From: Guadua angustifolia
Taxonomy: Eukaryota > Streptophyta > Magnoliopsida > Poales > Poaceae
Direction: 5' to 3'
Assembly: GCA_036346375.1 (NCBI GenBank)
Contig: CM070502.1
Coordinates: forward strand, 20,994,924 to 21,058,923
Length of the DNA: 64,000 nt
In this document: positions 21,702 to 33,507 of the stretch, one piece after another
Layout: each line of letters opens with the position of its first letter
How positions within the stretch are numbered: position 1 is the first letter of the stretch
The notes under the pieces: generated by a model
The model's input: the letters and a program-made list of their open reading frames with translations, nothing else
What the model was told of the DNA's origin: nothing
The model's database searches: none
Translations under genes and position numbers: made by a program

Positions 21702-21795
21702 CGGTTGGTGTATTCAATCGATCGATGTCTCACATCGACGGTTGGAGTATCCAACCCATCGATGTGAGACATCGATCGATTGAATACACCAACCG
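21702..21795. repeat. 94-bp palindrome, CACTA subterminal type
   Basis: Arms of about 37 bases begin CGGTTGGTGTATTCAATCGA, continue TCGATGTCTCACATCGA, and are perfectly mirrored on the right. The spacer is about 20 bp. GGTTGGTGT...ACACCAACC words recur at 21845-21870 and near the CACTA terminus at 27370-27525, so these are probably subterminal transposase-binding repeats. Confidence 0.75.
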
Positions 21796-22009
21796 GGATC
21801 GATGGGTCACCTCGAGGGAGGAGGAGTCTAGAGACTATCGGTCCGGTTGAAAACACCAACCGGATGATGTTAAAAGACTCAAAACAATTTAGCGCCCATA
21901 CTAATCGATAAGAAATCTTCCTCCCTTGGTTAGCGAGGCGCTTGAGTGTCTTGAGTTCTCCGACCAGTGAGGTCTCGGGTTGAACCCGCCGTGCTCCCCT
22001 AGCCCTTCT

Positions 22010-22690
22010 TTTTTCGTCTTTTCTTTTATTTCTTTTTTTATTTGTTGTTTAACTACTGTTTCATTCAATAATTTTAAAAATGCTTTTACCACTTTAGATT
22101 CATTTAGTCTTTTTTAAGATTTCTTTTTTTAATCTCTTGTTTAACTATTGTTTCATTAAATAATTTTTAAAAATACTTTTACCACTTTAGATTCATTTAG
22201 CCTTTTTTGTAAGATTTCTTTTTTAAATGTATTGTTTAACTATTATTTCATTAAATAATTTTTAAAAATGCTTTTACAACTTTAGATTCATTTAGCCTTT
22301 TTTAAGATTTCTTTTTTTAAATCTCTTGTTTAACTATTGTTTCATTAAATAATTTTTAAAAATGATTTTACCACTTTAGATTCATTTAGCCTTTTTTAAG
22401 ATTTCTTTTTTAAATCTCTGTTTAACTATTGTTTCATTAAATAATTTTTAAAAATGCTTTTACCACTTTAGATTCATTTAGCCTTTTTTTTAAGATTTCT
22501 TTTTTAAATCTCTTGTTTAACTATTGTTTCATTAAATAATTTTTAAAAATGCTTTTACCACTTTAGATTCATTTAGCCTTTTTTTAGATTTTTTTAAAAT
22601 GTCTTTGTTTAACTATTGTTTCATTAAATAATTTGTAAATATGTTTTTACCACTTTAAATTCATTTAGCCTTTTTTAAAGATAGTCTTTA
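22010..22690. repeat. Tandem repeat, about 85-90 bp unit, about 7-8 copies
   Basis: Each unit contains TTTAACTATTGTTTCATTAA, ATAATTTTTAAAAATGC, TTTTACCACTTTAGATTCA and TTTAGCCTTTTTTAAG. Copies are well conserved, with indels mainly in T-runs. A tRNA-like or CACTA-internal GGTTGAACCC word lies just before it (about 21980). Confidence 0.8.
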
Positions 22691-23159
22691 CAATATTTTT
22701 TTCCAACCATGTAATATAAATTAACATTATAGAAAATTGTAAGAAATAAAGTAATTTTGCACTCTTATAATTCCATTGCAAATTGTCACCTTGTTATATT
22801 AGTACAGAGAGGACTTTGAACAATATTGTTAGTCAAATGTTAGTACAATTTGAGCAGAAAATACAGGAAAACCACTAGAGGAATGAGAAACTAGTATGTT
22901 AGTAGTCTATTACACCAAAAAAAGCAAAGCAATCCTTATTTGCTAACATACTTTGCTTTTACAAGTGATCCTTCATTATGATCATGCGTGCGTGGGGAGA
23001 TTCCTCTGTATCATTCAGACACTAATGTCTATGTCCACCGTGAAAGGAGGCACTCGTCGGCTGATTATACTCTTCTTCGTCCGTGGCGCCTCAACTCAAA
23101 CAATCCTTCTTTTACCGGAAGAACCACGTGGCGCCTTGGTCGATCGCTCTCGCTAGTCT
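22691..23159. other. CACTA 3' noncoding region, nothing recognised
   Basis: AT-rich sequence downstream (on the minus strand) of the transposase C-terminus. The expected CACTA left terminus was not found here or further left. Confidence 0.4.
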
Positions 23160-26100
23160 TCTCTACCTTTTTCGGTTTGCTATCCATGTCCATCACATAG
23201 AATACGTGTCACATCATTAGCGAGCACGAACGGTTCGTCCCTATAGGCCACTTGCTTGAGGTCCACAGTTGTCATACCGTACTTATTGATATCCACGGCT
23301 GTCAGTTTGACCCATTGGCACCGAAACAGAGGGACTTTTAATGGCCCGTACTCTAGCTCCCAGATCTCCTCTATGAAACCATAGTAGGTGTCCATCTTTC
23401 CATTTTTGTCCAAGGCATCTATACGGACGCCCTTGTTTTGGTTGGTGCTTTTGTTATCACGGGTTGTCGTGTAAAATGTGTACCCATTTATCTCATACCC
23501 TTGAAATGATATGATTGTTGTGGGCGGTCCTCGAGCCAAGAGTTTCAATTGTTCATCGTCATGTCGCTTGCCCTTTGATTGCTTTTGTAACCAAGCGCCG
23601 AAATGATCCATTTGCTCCATCTGCGATCCACTTATCGACTTCTCTAGGTATTGGGCGTAGACTCATTTCGTGATCATAGATATCTGAGCCACTACAGCTT
23701 GCTTGTTTCAATACCGTAAAATGTGCTTGTTTAAATGCAAGTAGATCGTCGCTATAGGATTCTTTTCTCCCTAAAGTCCCTTTTCCCGTAGCCTCCCCTC
23801 ATGCCGTGATCTGACAGGACGCCAATCGAGTTCAGATCATCAATGTAACTAACACAAAACTCGATCACCTCCTCTGTCTTGACACCTGCAATAATCACCT
23901 ATACAGGCGAGACCAGGATTCTGAACATACTTCTTTAGGATACCCATGTACCTCTCGAAAGGGAACATATTGTGGAGGAACACAGTCAGAGAATTTCTAT
24001 CTCTTTAATAATGTGGACCATAAGATGGACCATAATATCAAAGAAGGATGGAGGAAGATCATCTTAAGGCTAACGGACTATTGACCATGTCATCATGCGG
24101 ACTAGATACCTTATTCGGCTCGATGACCTTCTGCGACACGCGTTGAAGAACGAATCTGACTTTATGATTGTCCTCGTACCCAATCTGGCGAATACCTCGC
24201 ACCGCCTTTGGGAGCAATCGTGTCATCAACACATGACAATCATGGGATTTTATGTGTACGATTTTTCTCTTTCATGTTTATGAGTCTCCTTATGTTTGAG
24301 GAGTATCCGAAGGACCTTCACACTATTCAAGAACTTAATCATGTTTTTTCTCTTCCTTGCTCAGAGTGTAGCTCATGGGGTGGAGGTAATGTTGTCCTTT
24401 CTCTCTCTTTTAGGATGTAGGTCGTTCACGAGTCCCAATAGTCAGAGGTCCTTTCGTGCTTGAAGTGTATCTTTTGACTTACCGTACATATCTAGGAAAT
24501 CTAGTAGGTTCACGCAGACATTCTTCGTGATATGCATGAAGTCCAATTGAGTGGCGGACCTCTAAGTCTTTCCAGTAAGGTAAGTCCCAAAATATTGACT
24601 TCTTCTTCCAAATGGGCTTCGTGTGACCTTGTTCAGTCGGGACAGGTTTGCTACCAGGACCTTTTCCAAATACTACTTTCAGATCCTTTACCAAAGAAAA
24701 TACAAGCGCCCCACTGCGATGCAGGGGCTTCTTACGTTTCTCTTCTGTCCCATCAAAATTCTCACCCTTCCTCCTTAACGGGTCCTTCATATGGAGGAAC
24801 CTACGGTGGCCCATGTACACAACCTTTCGAGAGTTTTTAGGTACTTCTCTGTCAGTATCCTCTAGCGATGGATGCGGGCTTTATATCCTTTGATAGATAG
24901 GCCCGATAGATTACCAAGTGCAAGCGATCGTTGATGGTTACGAATAGCAATGCACGTGAGTGAAGTGCTCTCTTTTGTACTCATCCCATACACGTACACC
25001 ATCGTTCCACGGTGTTAGCAGATCTTCAACCAACGGTTTGAGGTACACATCAATGTCGTTTCCAGGTTGCTTCGGGCCTTGGATAAGCAATGGCATCATA
25101 ATGTACTTCCGTTTCATACACAGCCAAGGAGAAAGGTTGTAGATACATAGAGTCACGGGCCAAGTGTCTTGGATCACGCTCATATCGCCGAACAGGTTCA
25201 TCCCATCCGTACTCAACCCAAATCTTATGTTCCTTGCATCCTCGGCAAAGTCCGGGTATGTTCTATCGACTTTACTCCTTTGAGGAGCCATCGACAAGGT
25301 GCCTTAGCCTTCCGTCGTCCTTACGGTCTTCCTTGTGCAGTAGCATCATCCGGGCATGCGCTTTGTTCGCAAATAAACGCTTCAACCGGGGATTACAGGA
25401 AATACCACACCACCTTAGCAGGAGGTCTCTTCTTCTTCGCTGCCCTCTACCTCACAGGGTCATCACGCCTAGTCTTATACCGCAAGTTTTGCACACCGGA
25501 CAAGCTTCGAATCCTCATACTCATTGCGATAAAGGATACAATCATTACGACATGCATGTATCTTCTGTACCTCCAACCCCAAAGGACGCACAACTTGTTT
25601 GGCATCGTCACGTAGTTTCGGCGATGTGTTCCCCTCCGAAGTAACTTCTTTATGAGGCATAACAACTCATCGAATCCCTTATCGAGACAATCTATTGGTC
25701 GCCTTCCATTGCATCGATTCTAGTGTGGTACGCAACTTTTTATGGCCTGTCGACGGTTTGGGTACAAAGGTGTTCCGTGGTCCTCCCATAAGCGCTGGAA
25801 CTTTTCGTAATGTCTTTCATCGATGTATTCTCCTCTCCATCACATGACATCTGGTCTAGGTCATCATCACCACACTCCCCAATGTATCTTGAAAGAACCG
25901 TGTTGACCGGCGTCAGGGATATTGTTGTCGACCTCTTCTTCTTCACCGCCTTCTGTATAATCTCTTCTTCACCGTGCTTGGTCCAGCAGGTATAGTTTGA
26001 CATGAAACCTCTTGTGAGCAAATGAAAGTGAAGGTGGCTGGATTTTGGCCACTCCTTCTCATTCTTGCAGTCTATGCATGGACAGCATATGTAGCCCGAC

Positions 26101-26190
26101 GTCATGTGTGCATTGGCCGCACGAAGAAAATCTTGCAAACCCTGCAAGAACTCCAGGGAGCGTCGATCCATGTACATCTATCGCCGGTCC
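23160..26190 (-). pseudogene. CACTA (En/Spm) TNP2-type transposase, decayed
   Basis: Minus-strand pieces run in the expected order. The transposase-associated domain is at 26177-25740 (FICCPC-like GYICCPCIDCKNE). Then comes PLGLEVQKIHAC, NDCILYRNEYED (25660-25475). The Transposase_21 core follows with TYPDFAEDARNIRFG, LSTDGMNLFG, PGPKQPGNDIDVYLK in the form GPKQPGNDIDVYLKPL (25297-24938). Next are YMGHRRFL and KKSIFWDLPYWKDL (24820-24479). A DUF4218-like stretch has HDCHVLMTRLLP and FLHNMFPFERYMGI (24280-23920). The last piece is a DUF4216-like C-terminus with GYEINGYTFYTTTRD and DTYYGFIEEIWEL (23620-23180). Together these cover the whole protein, but frameshifts and stops separate almost every block. 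It is an inactive autonomous-type copy. Confidence 0.85.
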
Positions 26191-26249
26191 ATCTACATTA
26201 TGTTACATCAAGATAACCGTTAGCTCATTTTCCGATAATGAATTGTTGA

Positions 26250-26910
26250 ACCAAAACCTAAATATTAGCTAGATCCACACCTTCAATCCGAGCTAAATAA
26301 TAATCCAAGCAAAATATAAACTCACACAACAAGTTTTTGCAATCTACAAAAAGAATTGATCGATCAGAGTCTGGATTCAAAATTCTGAACAAAATTCACG
26401 ACAGCTTTGTTTTGCAAATTTTGTTGAAATTGTAACACCCTAAAAATTTCCAAATTATTATTCAATCATTTATTTTTATTTTTTCTAAATCTCTAGCACT
26501 TAATTAATGATGTTTTCAAAAATAATTTCTTGATGGAAATTAAAACCAAAATTATACTAGAAGTAATTTTCTAAGTTTAAAATATTCCAAAGTATTTTTT
26601 TAAACTTTTCTCAAATATTGAACTCATTTTATATTTTCTATAAAGCCATTCATATTTCTGATATTATTTTAATTCACAAATGAATTTAAATTTCTTCTTT
26701 TCCACATAACCATTGTTATTTGAAGATCTCAAACTCCATGATTTCCATGCACCATTCTCCCCCCAACTACGTGCAACCAAACCTCATCCTTCATCGATCG
26801 ATGGAACTAAAACCTAAATTTAAGCTAGATCCACACATTAAATGCGAGCTACATTATAATCCAAGCAAATTCTAAGTTTACACAACAAGTTTTTGTATCC
26901 TATTTGAAAA
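26250..26910. repeat. Separated direct repeat with intervening Gypsy LTR fragment
   Basis: AGCTAGATCCACAC...GAGCTA...ATAATCCAAGCAAA and CACAACAAGTTTTTG occur at about 26268-26340 and again at about 26822-26895. Between them, 26432 begins TGTAACACCCTAAAAATTTC, a Tekay-type LTR start. The simplest reading is a duplication whose spacer received an LTR fragment. Confidence 0.5.
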
Positions 26911-26923
26911 GATCAAGCTAGAT

Positions 26924-27264
26924 CTCTACATTCATAATCTTTCATCAATCATGGGAAAAGATCAAATTTTTTCATAATTCAAGCAAAAAGAGGCTCCATT
27001 TAACACCAAATGATGTGAGGAATGATGTTACTAACCTTAGTTACCTTGGTTGCGAGTAAAATGACCAAAATTTTGAAATTTGGACAGCACCTCCTCTACA
27101 TTCATAATCTTTCATCAATCATGGGAAAAGATCAAATTTTCTTCATAATTCAAGCAAAAAAGAGGCTCCATTTAACACCAAATGAAGTGAGGAATGATAT
27201 TACTAACCTTAGTTACCTTGGTTGTGAGTAAAATGACCAAAATTTTGAAATTTTGGGCAGCACC
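26924..27264. repeat. 170-bp tandem duplication
   Basis: Two adjacent copies (26924-27093 and 27094-27264) start CTCTACATTCATAATC and contain CATCAATCATGGGAAAAGAT and GAGTAAAATGACCAAAATT. They differ by only a few changes and single-base indels. It lies in the 5' part of the CACTA element. Confidence 0.8.
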
Positions 27265-27366
27265 TCCCTCCTTGAAGCTCTTGGCAAGCTCCTTTGTTCT
27301 TTTCACGCAGTTGAAATGATCTGGTCTGGCGAGAGCGAGAGGAGGAAGAAGTTTAAATTGAGATAC

Positions 27367-27525
27367 TAGTCTGGGTTCAAGACACCAACCGTGATGATGG
27401 GCTCATCATCGATCGATGGGTTCATGTCACTTAACCGGTACTAGTGTCTCACTAAATAGTATCTTAGGTTAGTTAACGAACATCGATGTGAGCCCATCGA
27501 TCTGGGTTGGTGTCTTGAACGGTAC
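27367..27525. repeat. CACTA subterminal inverted repeat
   Basis: GTTCAAGACACCAACC and GATGGGCTCATCATCGAT on the left face ATCGATGTGAGCCCATCGAT and GGTTGGTGTCTTGAAC on the right. The block lies about 115 bp inside the CACTA end, where transposase-binding repeats are expected. Confidence 0.7.
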
Positions 27526-27639
27526 TAATATCCTCGTAGCCTTGTGGCCGTTGAAGCGGGATCTGTTCTAACTATCGGTCCGGTTCGTACTAAAACCGAT
27601 CTTGATGGGCCGGTAGGAAAGGTCGATTCTGTAGTAGTG

Positions 27640-28189
27640 GGCTCACCTAACTTTGATGCTTTCTTAGATATTGAGAAGAATAATATTAGACCTTAAGCTA
27701 ACATAGTACCTTAAAACACAATTATAAAAACTACATTGCAATTTCGATTCTAATGAACTGTAAGACTTTGTTTTTTATAACAATTGTTCTTCCATACCCA
27801 TTAACATTTAAAATCTAGTTCTTACATGATTTTTTTGGAAGTATGTATGCCATGTTTATCAATAATCCATATATACCCATCCCTTTTTGCTAAGTCTAAG
27901 TATGACCTATTGCATGGACTCTTTGAATCTCAGTTGTTGTATTTAATTTCTTTTCAAGGAATTATTGAAATCAATTGAATCATCTAATGTAAAAGTTATA
28001 TTGTTTCATTTTGCCTCTCGCAAATAATGTGGGATTTATGATCATTTGTCTATGCGAATTAAGTGCAATGCATAAGTGAACTCATCTATGCCGTGAGTCT
28101 ACCAATATGTGCATGCATTAGTGTGATGAGTGAACTATAAAAACAAAGTGTCGTGTTGATCAAACTATAAGTTAATGTGATTTGTTTGG
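27640..28189. other. Spacer between CACTA end and tandem array
   Basis: AT-rich, no gene or terminus recognised. It may be an older flank or a diverged array. Confidence 0.4.
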
Positions 28190-28658
28190 ATGCAAATTCA
28201 ATGAACTTGTCAGATTGGCAAGTATGGTAGTTCTAACCAATTGTTAATGGCTTTGATGGGAATATCTTAGCAGTAGTTAATTAATAAGAGCCAAAATATG
28301 GAAAATGTTTATCTCAAATTTGCTACAAATATTTTCTCATAAATGTTCGTATTAAATGCGAATATGTTTTTACCGATTTAGTGAGATGAGGACTGTGTAG
28401 TTGTAATCCATTGTTAATGGCTTTAATGAGAATATCTTAGTAGTATCTAATTAATAAGAACCAAAGGAAGGAAAATATTTATTTCAGATATGCTACGAAG
28501 ATTTTCTCATAAATGTTCAAAGTAAATGCGATTATGTTTTTTATCAGATGTAGCAAACTTATGAAGATGAGGATTGGTATGGTTGTAACCGAATGTTAAT
28601 GGCTTTAATGAGAATATCTTAGCAGTAACTAATTAATAAGAACCAAAATAATATCTTA

Positions 28659-28968
28659 GGACATGTACAATGGTGTGATATTGGCTATCTATATACTTTA
28701 CCATATAACATGTTTGCTGACATGAAAGAGAGGAGGAGAGAGAGTACAGCTATCTCTTTGTGAAGAGACAACTATGTAGACATCATAAAACATTATTACA
28801 TGAGTTATTGCCAATAATAAACACTTTTTCATGCCGTAATTAAAATATCGTAGAATCTCATAGAGACAACCTAAGATGTCATCTGTTGTAGAAGTTGTCT
28901 TTAGTTTTATCTTTAGATGACATAGAGGGGTATATATACAATAGTCATCTCTAATATTGTACATGCTC
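28659..28968. mobile_element. Tourist-like MITE (310 bp) in the array
   Basis: The ends GGACATGTACAAT and ATTGTACATGCTC form terminal inverted repeats. TTA flanks both sides (28656-28658, 28969-28971), the PIF/Harbinger target duplication. The surrounding array unit (ATATCTTA|GTAGTAACT) is restored when the element and one TTA are removed. The element at 54168-54420 has a similar GGCATGTACAAT end. Confidence 0.8.
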
Positions 28969-30522
28969 TTAGTAGTAACTAATTAATAAGAACAAAAAGA
29001 TGGACCATATTTCTTTTAGATATGATAAGAAGATTTTCACAGAAACGTTCATATTAAATGTGATTTTTTTTTATCAGATTCAGTGAAGTTATCAAGATGA
29101 GGATTGATGTAGTTGTAACCAATTGTTAATGGCTTTAATGAGAATATCTTAGTATCAACTAATTCATGAGAACCAAAAGATGGAAAATATATATTTTAGA
29201 TATGCTGTCAAGATTTTCTTATAAATATTTGTATTCAATATAATTATGTTTTTCTTATCAAGATGAGAACCGTTGCAGTTGTAATGGATTGTTCATGGCT
29301 TTAATGAGAATAGTTTAGTAATAACTAATTAATAAGAACCAATAGAATATCTTAGTAGTAACTAATTGATGAGATGCAAAAGATGGAACATATTTATTTT
29401 AGATATGCTAAAAATATTTTCTCATAAATATTTGTATTAAATGTGATTATCTTTTTATCGATTCCATGAACTTATCAAGATGAGGATTGTTATAGTTGTA
29501 ACCAATTGTCAATGGCTTTAATGAGTATATCTTACTAGTACTAATTAATGAACCAAAAGAAGGAAAATATTTATTTTATATATGCTATGTATATTTTCTT
29601 ATAAATGTTTGTATCAATGTAGTTATGTTTTTCTTGTCAAGATGAGAACTATCATAGTTGTAACCGATTGTTAATGGATTTAATGAGAATAACTTATTAG
29701 TAGCTAATTAATAAGAACCAAAAAGTGGAATATATTTTTTTAGATATGTTATGAAGATTTTCTTATGGATGTTTGTACTTAATGTGATTATGTTTGATGT
29801 AGATTCAGTGAACTACTTAAGGATGAGGATTGCGATAGCTGTGATTGACTGTTAATGGTTTTAAAGTGAATATCTTAGTAGTAACTAGTTAATAAGAACC
29901 AAAAGATGGAAATATTTATTTTCAGTTGTGCTATGACTATTTTCTTAGAAATGTTCATGTTTAATTTGATTATGTTTTTTATAAGGATTCAATTAACTTC
30001 TCAAGATGAGGATCATTGTAGTCATAGCCAGTTGTTAATGGCTTTAATAAGAATATCTTAGTAGTAACTAATTAATAAGAAGCAAAAGATATAAAAATAT
30101 TTATTTCATATATGCTATGAAGATTTTCTTATAAATGTTTTTTATTTAATGTGACTACGTTTTTATGTAGATTTTAGTGAACTTCTAGTGATGAGGATTA
30201 TTGTACTTGTAACAGATTGTTAATGATTTTAAGATGAATATCTTTGTAATAACTAGTTAATAAGAACTAAGAGATAGAAAACTATTTATTTTAGATGCGC
30301 TTATGAAGATTTTCTTATAAATGTTCATATTTAATGTGATTATATTTTGATACAGATGCAATGAATTTCTGAAGATGAGGATTGTTGTAGGTATAACCGA
30401 TTATTAATGTATTTAATGAGAATATCTTAGTAGTAACTACTTAATAAGAATCAAATATATGGAAAATATTTATTTTAGAAATGGCTACAAAGAATTCTTA
30501 TAAATGTTTGTATTTAATGTGA

Positions 30523-30808
30523 CTAGCCATGTGCCCGTGCATTGCAACGAAAACTCAATTTGCGATAAAAAGTTTATTTGCAAAGAGTACTAACAGTGGC
30601 AAAGGTGGGTAATTAAAAAGCAGTTGTAAAGGTGGGTAATTTTGATGAAGTGCACGCAAACAAAGGTGGATAATTAAAGAGCAGTGGTAAACGTGGGTAA
30701 TTTTGTTGAAGTGACGTAGGCAAAGGTGGGTAATTAAAGAGCAGTGACAAAAGTGGGTAATTTTGATGAAGTGACGTGGGAAGAAACTCTCACTTTATAT
30801 AGTAGAGA
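30523..30808 (-). mobile_element. Complete 286-bp non-autonomous Helitron
   Basis: On the minus strand it begins TCTCTACTATATAAAG at 30808 and ends CACGGGCACATGGCTAG at 30523, with a GC-rich hairpin-like stretch before the CTAG. It lies between host A and T without target duplication, as Helitrons do. Joining the flanks gives AATGTGA|TTATG, the exact sequence of the neighbouring array units. Internally it holds three to four tandem copies of GGTGGGTAATT-type words. Confidence 0.88.
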
Positions 30809-31025
30809 TTATGCTTTCGATGCAGATTCAGTGAATTTCCCAGTGTGAGGATTGTTGTAGCTGTAACCAATTGTTAGTGGATTTTAATAAGACTATATTA
30901 GTAGTAACTACAAATACTTTCATATAATTATTCATATTTAATGTGATTATGTTTTTGATGCAAATTCAGTGAACTTCTCAAGATGAGGATTGTTGTAGCT
31001 GTAACCAATTGTTAATGATTTTCAT

Positions 31026-31850
31026 AATAAAAGTATAAGTTCTTGAACTCAACTAAGAGCCTAAAAATAGTCAATTGAGATATTCTAATTTAGTTCCCAA
31101 GTGCAATCTTTATAGGATCACAACACAAAAACAAACATTTGTGCTACATGCTTGAAATTTGAGAGTGTGCAATGTTGCGATAGCAATGCATAATAGAACC
31201 ATGTGCTGGAGTCAAAAGATGTGTGTGGTAGAAATTTAGTGTCAAAGAATATTGTGTTGATCATAATTTATGCATAGATGAGCAAGTTCATATAATTTTC
31301 ATGTTAAACCTCAAGATTAGATTGTACAATGTTGTTTAATGTTCTAAGTATGTATAACTAGGGTGTTTAAATCAAACAGATATGCATGTGTGTTGCTTTG
31401 GAAGCTTTGTGTTGATCTAGAACATGTTATAAACAATACAAATTAGTGGTATTTATTGTGAGCAGCATGTATCACAACTTTATTGTAACAAAACAATAAA
31501 CTTATCAATTCATTGTACTGGACTATAAGAATCAGGTGATCTTCTTTCTATGGTTTACAAATTTAGAATAAATTAAGGACAAAGGATGAAACATGATCAC
31601 TAAAAATATCAGTCATCTTTTTTGTATAAACTAAGCAATGACAAAATTAAGTAATATGTGCATCGATTCTCTTTTTTACTTGTCGCTATGAAATTGATAT
31701 TGCATTAAATAATTTTATTTGCAATGATCAAGCGCATGCCTACGCACCTACTACTTGCATTAGTAATAGAACCAAATTTGCTAGTTGTCTTAAAAGATAG
31801 TTGACGAATACTCATACCAAGGGTACCCCACAGCAAAGTATACCTGTTCG
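31026..31850. other. AT-rich spacer, no gene recognised
   Basis: No sustained frames and no recognised termini. The composition is like that of the neighbouring array flanks. Confidence 0.4.
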
Positions 31851-31854
31851 TATT

Positions 31855-32787
31855 TCTCTTAGTCATCTGGGTTGGAACCCGGATCGTGATCTTCTTAGAA
31901 AGGCGGGAGAGGGTATAACACGAGTCTTCGTTCCCCCAGCAAGATGGGATTATTATTGAATATTAGTGGATCACCGAATAAACCGTCTTGGGCGGCCTTA
32001 GCCCAAAGGGCCCGAAGGACCTCGGCCCGACCGCCTCAGGCTTGGTTGGTCGGTCAGCGCCCGCTAGCCCGACCGGGCGGTCGGAGCCCCAAAACTCGGC
32101 TTGCGGCCCCGCCACATCACGGTCGGCACAAGCGGTCCACGCCCCATGGGCAATAACCATCTTTGGGGCAGTGGCCTTCCCAGGTGGCCAAGGGACAGTG
32201 AGTCAAGCACCGTCTCACTCGCCCCTTGGTCTGATGAAGAAGCACTTCAACTGGCGGTGCCAAGCCAGGCACAACATAGACGGCGTCGGCATCAAAAGTG
32301 CAGGCGGTAGCGCCTTCCGATGAAGCACCATCCTTTGTGTCTACCAACCCGGCATGGGTAGCGACAACCCGTCGACCATCGGGACCAAGACCAAGACTAG
32401 CATACCCCTACCTCGTTTCTCCAAATTTTAGTGTAACTCCCCCCTCCGACTATATAAAGGGAGGGGGTCCCCAAAGAAGGCGAATCCTCATTCTTCCTTA
32501 TCCCACCTCGCTTGCTCTCCGACCAACGGCCGCTCGAGGCTTCGAAGCCGCCGTTCGGACGGCGCTAAGGGTCATCCTTAGCCCTCGCGTGTAACCTTCA
32601 CACACTGAGCAACGAGATCCACCACCACGAATCGGAAGTAGGGCGTTCGGCCCGAACGATGTAATCTGAGACTCCTCGCCCGATCCAGTGCTCATTCGAG
32701 GCTTCTTTAGCCTAACCATTCGAGGAGAGGGGGCGCGTGATCCCCTATACTTACAAATTTACCTGCCGGTTATACGAAACACCGACA
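31855..32787 (+). mobile_element. Gypsy LTR (plus orientation), left border approximate
   Basis: A GC-rich LTR ends TATACGAAACACCGACA at 32787. A TATA box lies at 32451, and the region downstream of it matches the usual R/U5 composition. Its end is the mirror of the LTR starting at 63495 (TGTCGGTGTTTCGAGAACCG), so both belong to one family in opposite orientation. No PBS or coding region follows, so it is solo or truncated. Long overlapping frames inside are compositional. Confidence 0.6.
32449..32460 (+). promoter_or_regulatory. TATA box of the Gypsy LTR
   Basis: ACTATATAAAGG in a GC-rich context, about 340 bp before the LTR end, is the expected core promoter position. Confidence 0.5.
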
Positions 32788-32914
32788 ATAGTCCCTTTGA
32801 ATGCTAGGAACAACAAATAGGACAAGCCACTGGTCACTCTCTCCTCATGTAAAGGGCAAAAAGATGGAAAAAAGATAAAGAAATGAACTGCGTGACTGTA
32901 TCAAACAATGGAGT

Positions 32915-33500
32915 AAAGTTGGCTTGGATGAAGGGCAGCTGGCTGGCTACATATGTGTGGGTGTTGTGGTGTCGACACTTGTGATATGTGTGGTAGCACT
33001 GTAATAAATGTGACCTTTAGTGAATGAAGTCCTTGGTTGTCAGAACTAAATATTGGTTATTGGCTTGGTTGAAGGGCAGGTGGTATGTTGCATGTGTATG
33101 AGTTTTGGGATGTTGATATTTGTGGTCTATGTGGCAGCAATACAAGGAAATGTAGCTTGGGTGAATGACAGTTGGCTGGCTACATGTATGTGAATTTTCC
33201 GATGTTGACACTTGTGATATATATGGTAGCACTACAAGACTTGTGACCTTTAGTCACTAAGGTCCTTGTTTGCTAGAAACTAAATATTGGTTGTTGGCAT
33301 GAATGAAGGGTAACTGGCATGGTGCATGTGTATGTGTTTTGGGGCATTGATAATTTTGATATATGTGGCAGCACTACAAGAAATGTTGCCTTTAGCCACC
33401 AATGTCCTTGGCTGCTAGAATCTAAATATTTTGATTGTTGGCTTGGGTGAAGGGCAAATGTATGGTTGCATGTACGTGAGTTTTAGGGTGTTTTCACTTA
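32915..33500. repeat. Tandem repeat bearing CACTA-terminus-like words
   Basis: A unit of 110-240 bp recurs with GGCTTGGGTGAAGGGCA, CATGTATGTGAGTTTT, TTGATATTTGTGGTATATGT-like and GGTAGCACTACAAGAAATGT words. Copies lie near 32930, 33050, 33155, 33295 and 33440. The CACTACAAGAAATGTTGCC word (33375) resembles the terminus of another CACTA family, here multiplied within the array. Confidence 0.6.
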
Positions 33501-33507
33501 TGATATA

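Larger units (their letters stand above)
22691..27639 (-). mobile_element. CACTA transposon (5' terminus at 27639, other end unresolved)
   Basis: The right border reads, on the minus strand, CACTACTACAGAATCGACC, the canonical CACTA terminal inverted repeat. Inside it lie GGTTGGTGT-type subterminal repeats and then the TNP2 pseudogene. The matching CACTA end was not found to the left, and several insertions (Gypsy LTR piece at 26432, duplications) interrupt it. The left coordinate given is only the limit of recognisable content. Confidence 0.7.
28190..31025. repeat. Degenerate tandem array, about 170-185 bp unit, about 13 copies
   Basis: Landmarks in each unit are GATTCAGTGAACTTCTCAAG, ATGAGGATTG, TGTAACCAATTGTTAATGGC, TTTAATGAGAATATCTTAG, TAGTAACTAATTAATAAGAA and TATTTATTTTAGATATGC, then GATTTTCTTATAAATGTT. 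The AATGGCTTTAATGAG anchor recurs near 28247, 28416, 28598, 29128, 29295, 29510 and onward to 31010. Two transposons (28659-28968 and 30523-30808) interrupt it cleanly. Divergence between units is high, so it is old. It is not a recognised centromeric satellite. Confidence 0.75.

Noticed and set aside
23160..26190. Functional autonomous CACTA transposase
   Set aside because: The conserved blocks are in order but separated by stops and shifts. No continuous frame exceeds about 150 codons.
28190..31025. Centromeric satellite
   Set aside because: Few, strongly diverged copies interrupted by MITE and Helitron. No similarity that I recognise to grass centromere repeats.
31944..32594. Frames of 65-111 codons on both strands
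   Set aside because: GC-rich LTR sequence without stops by composition. A TATA box and LTR end are present instead.
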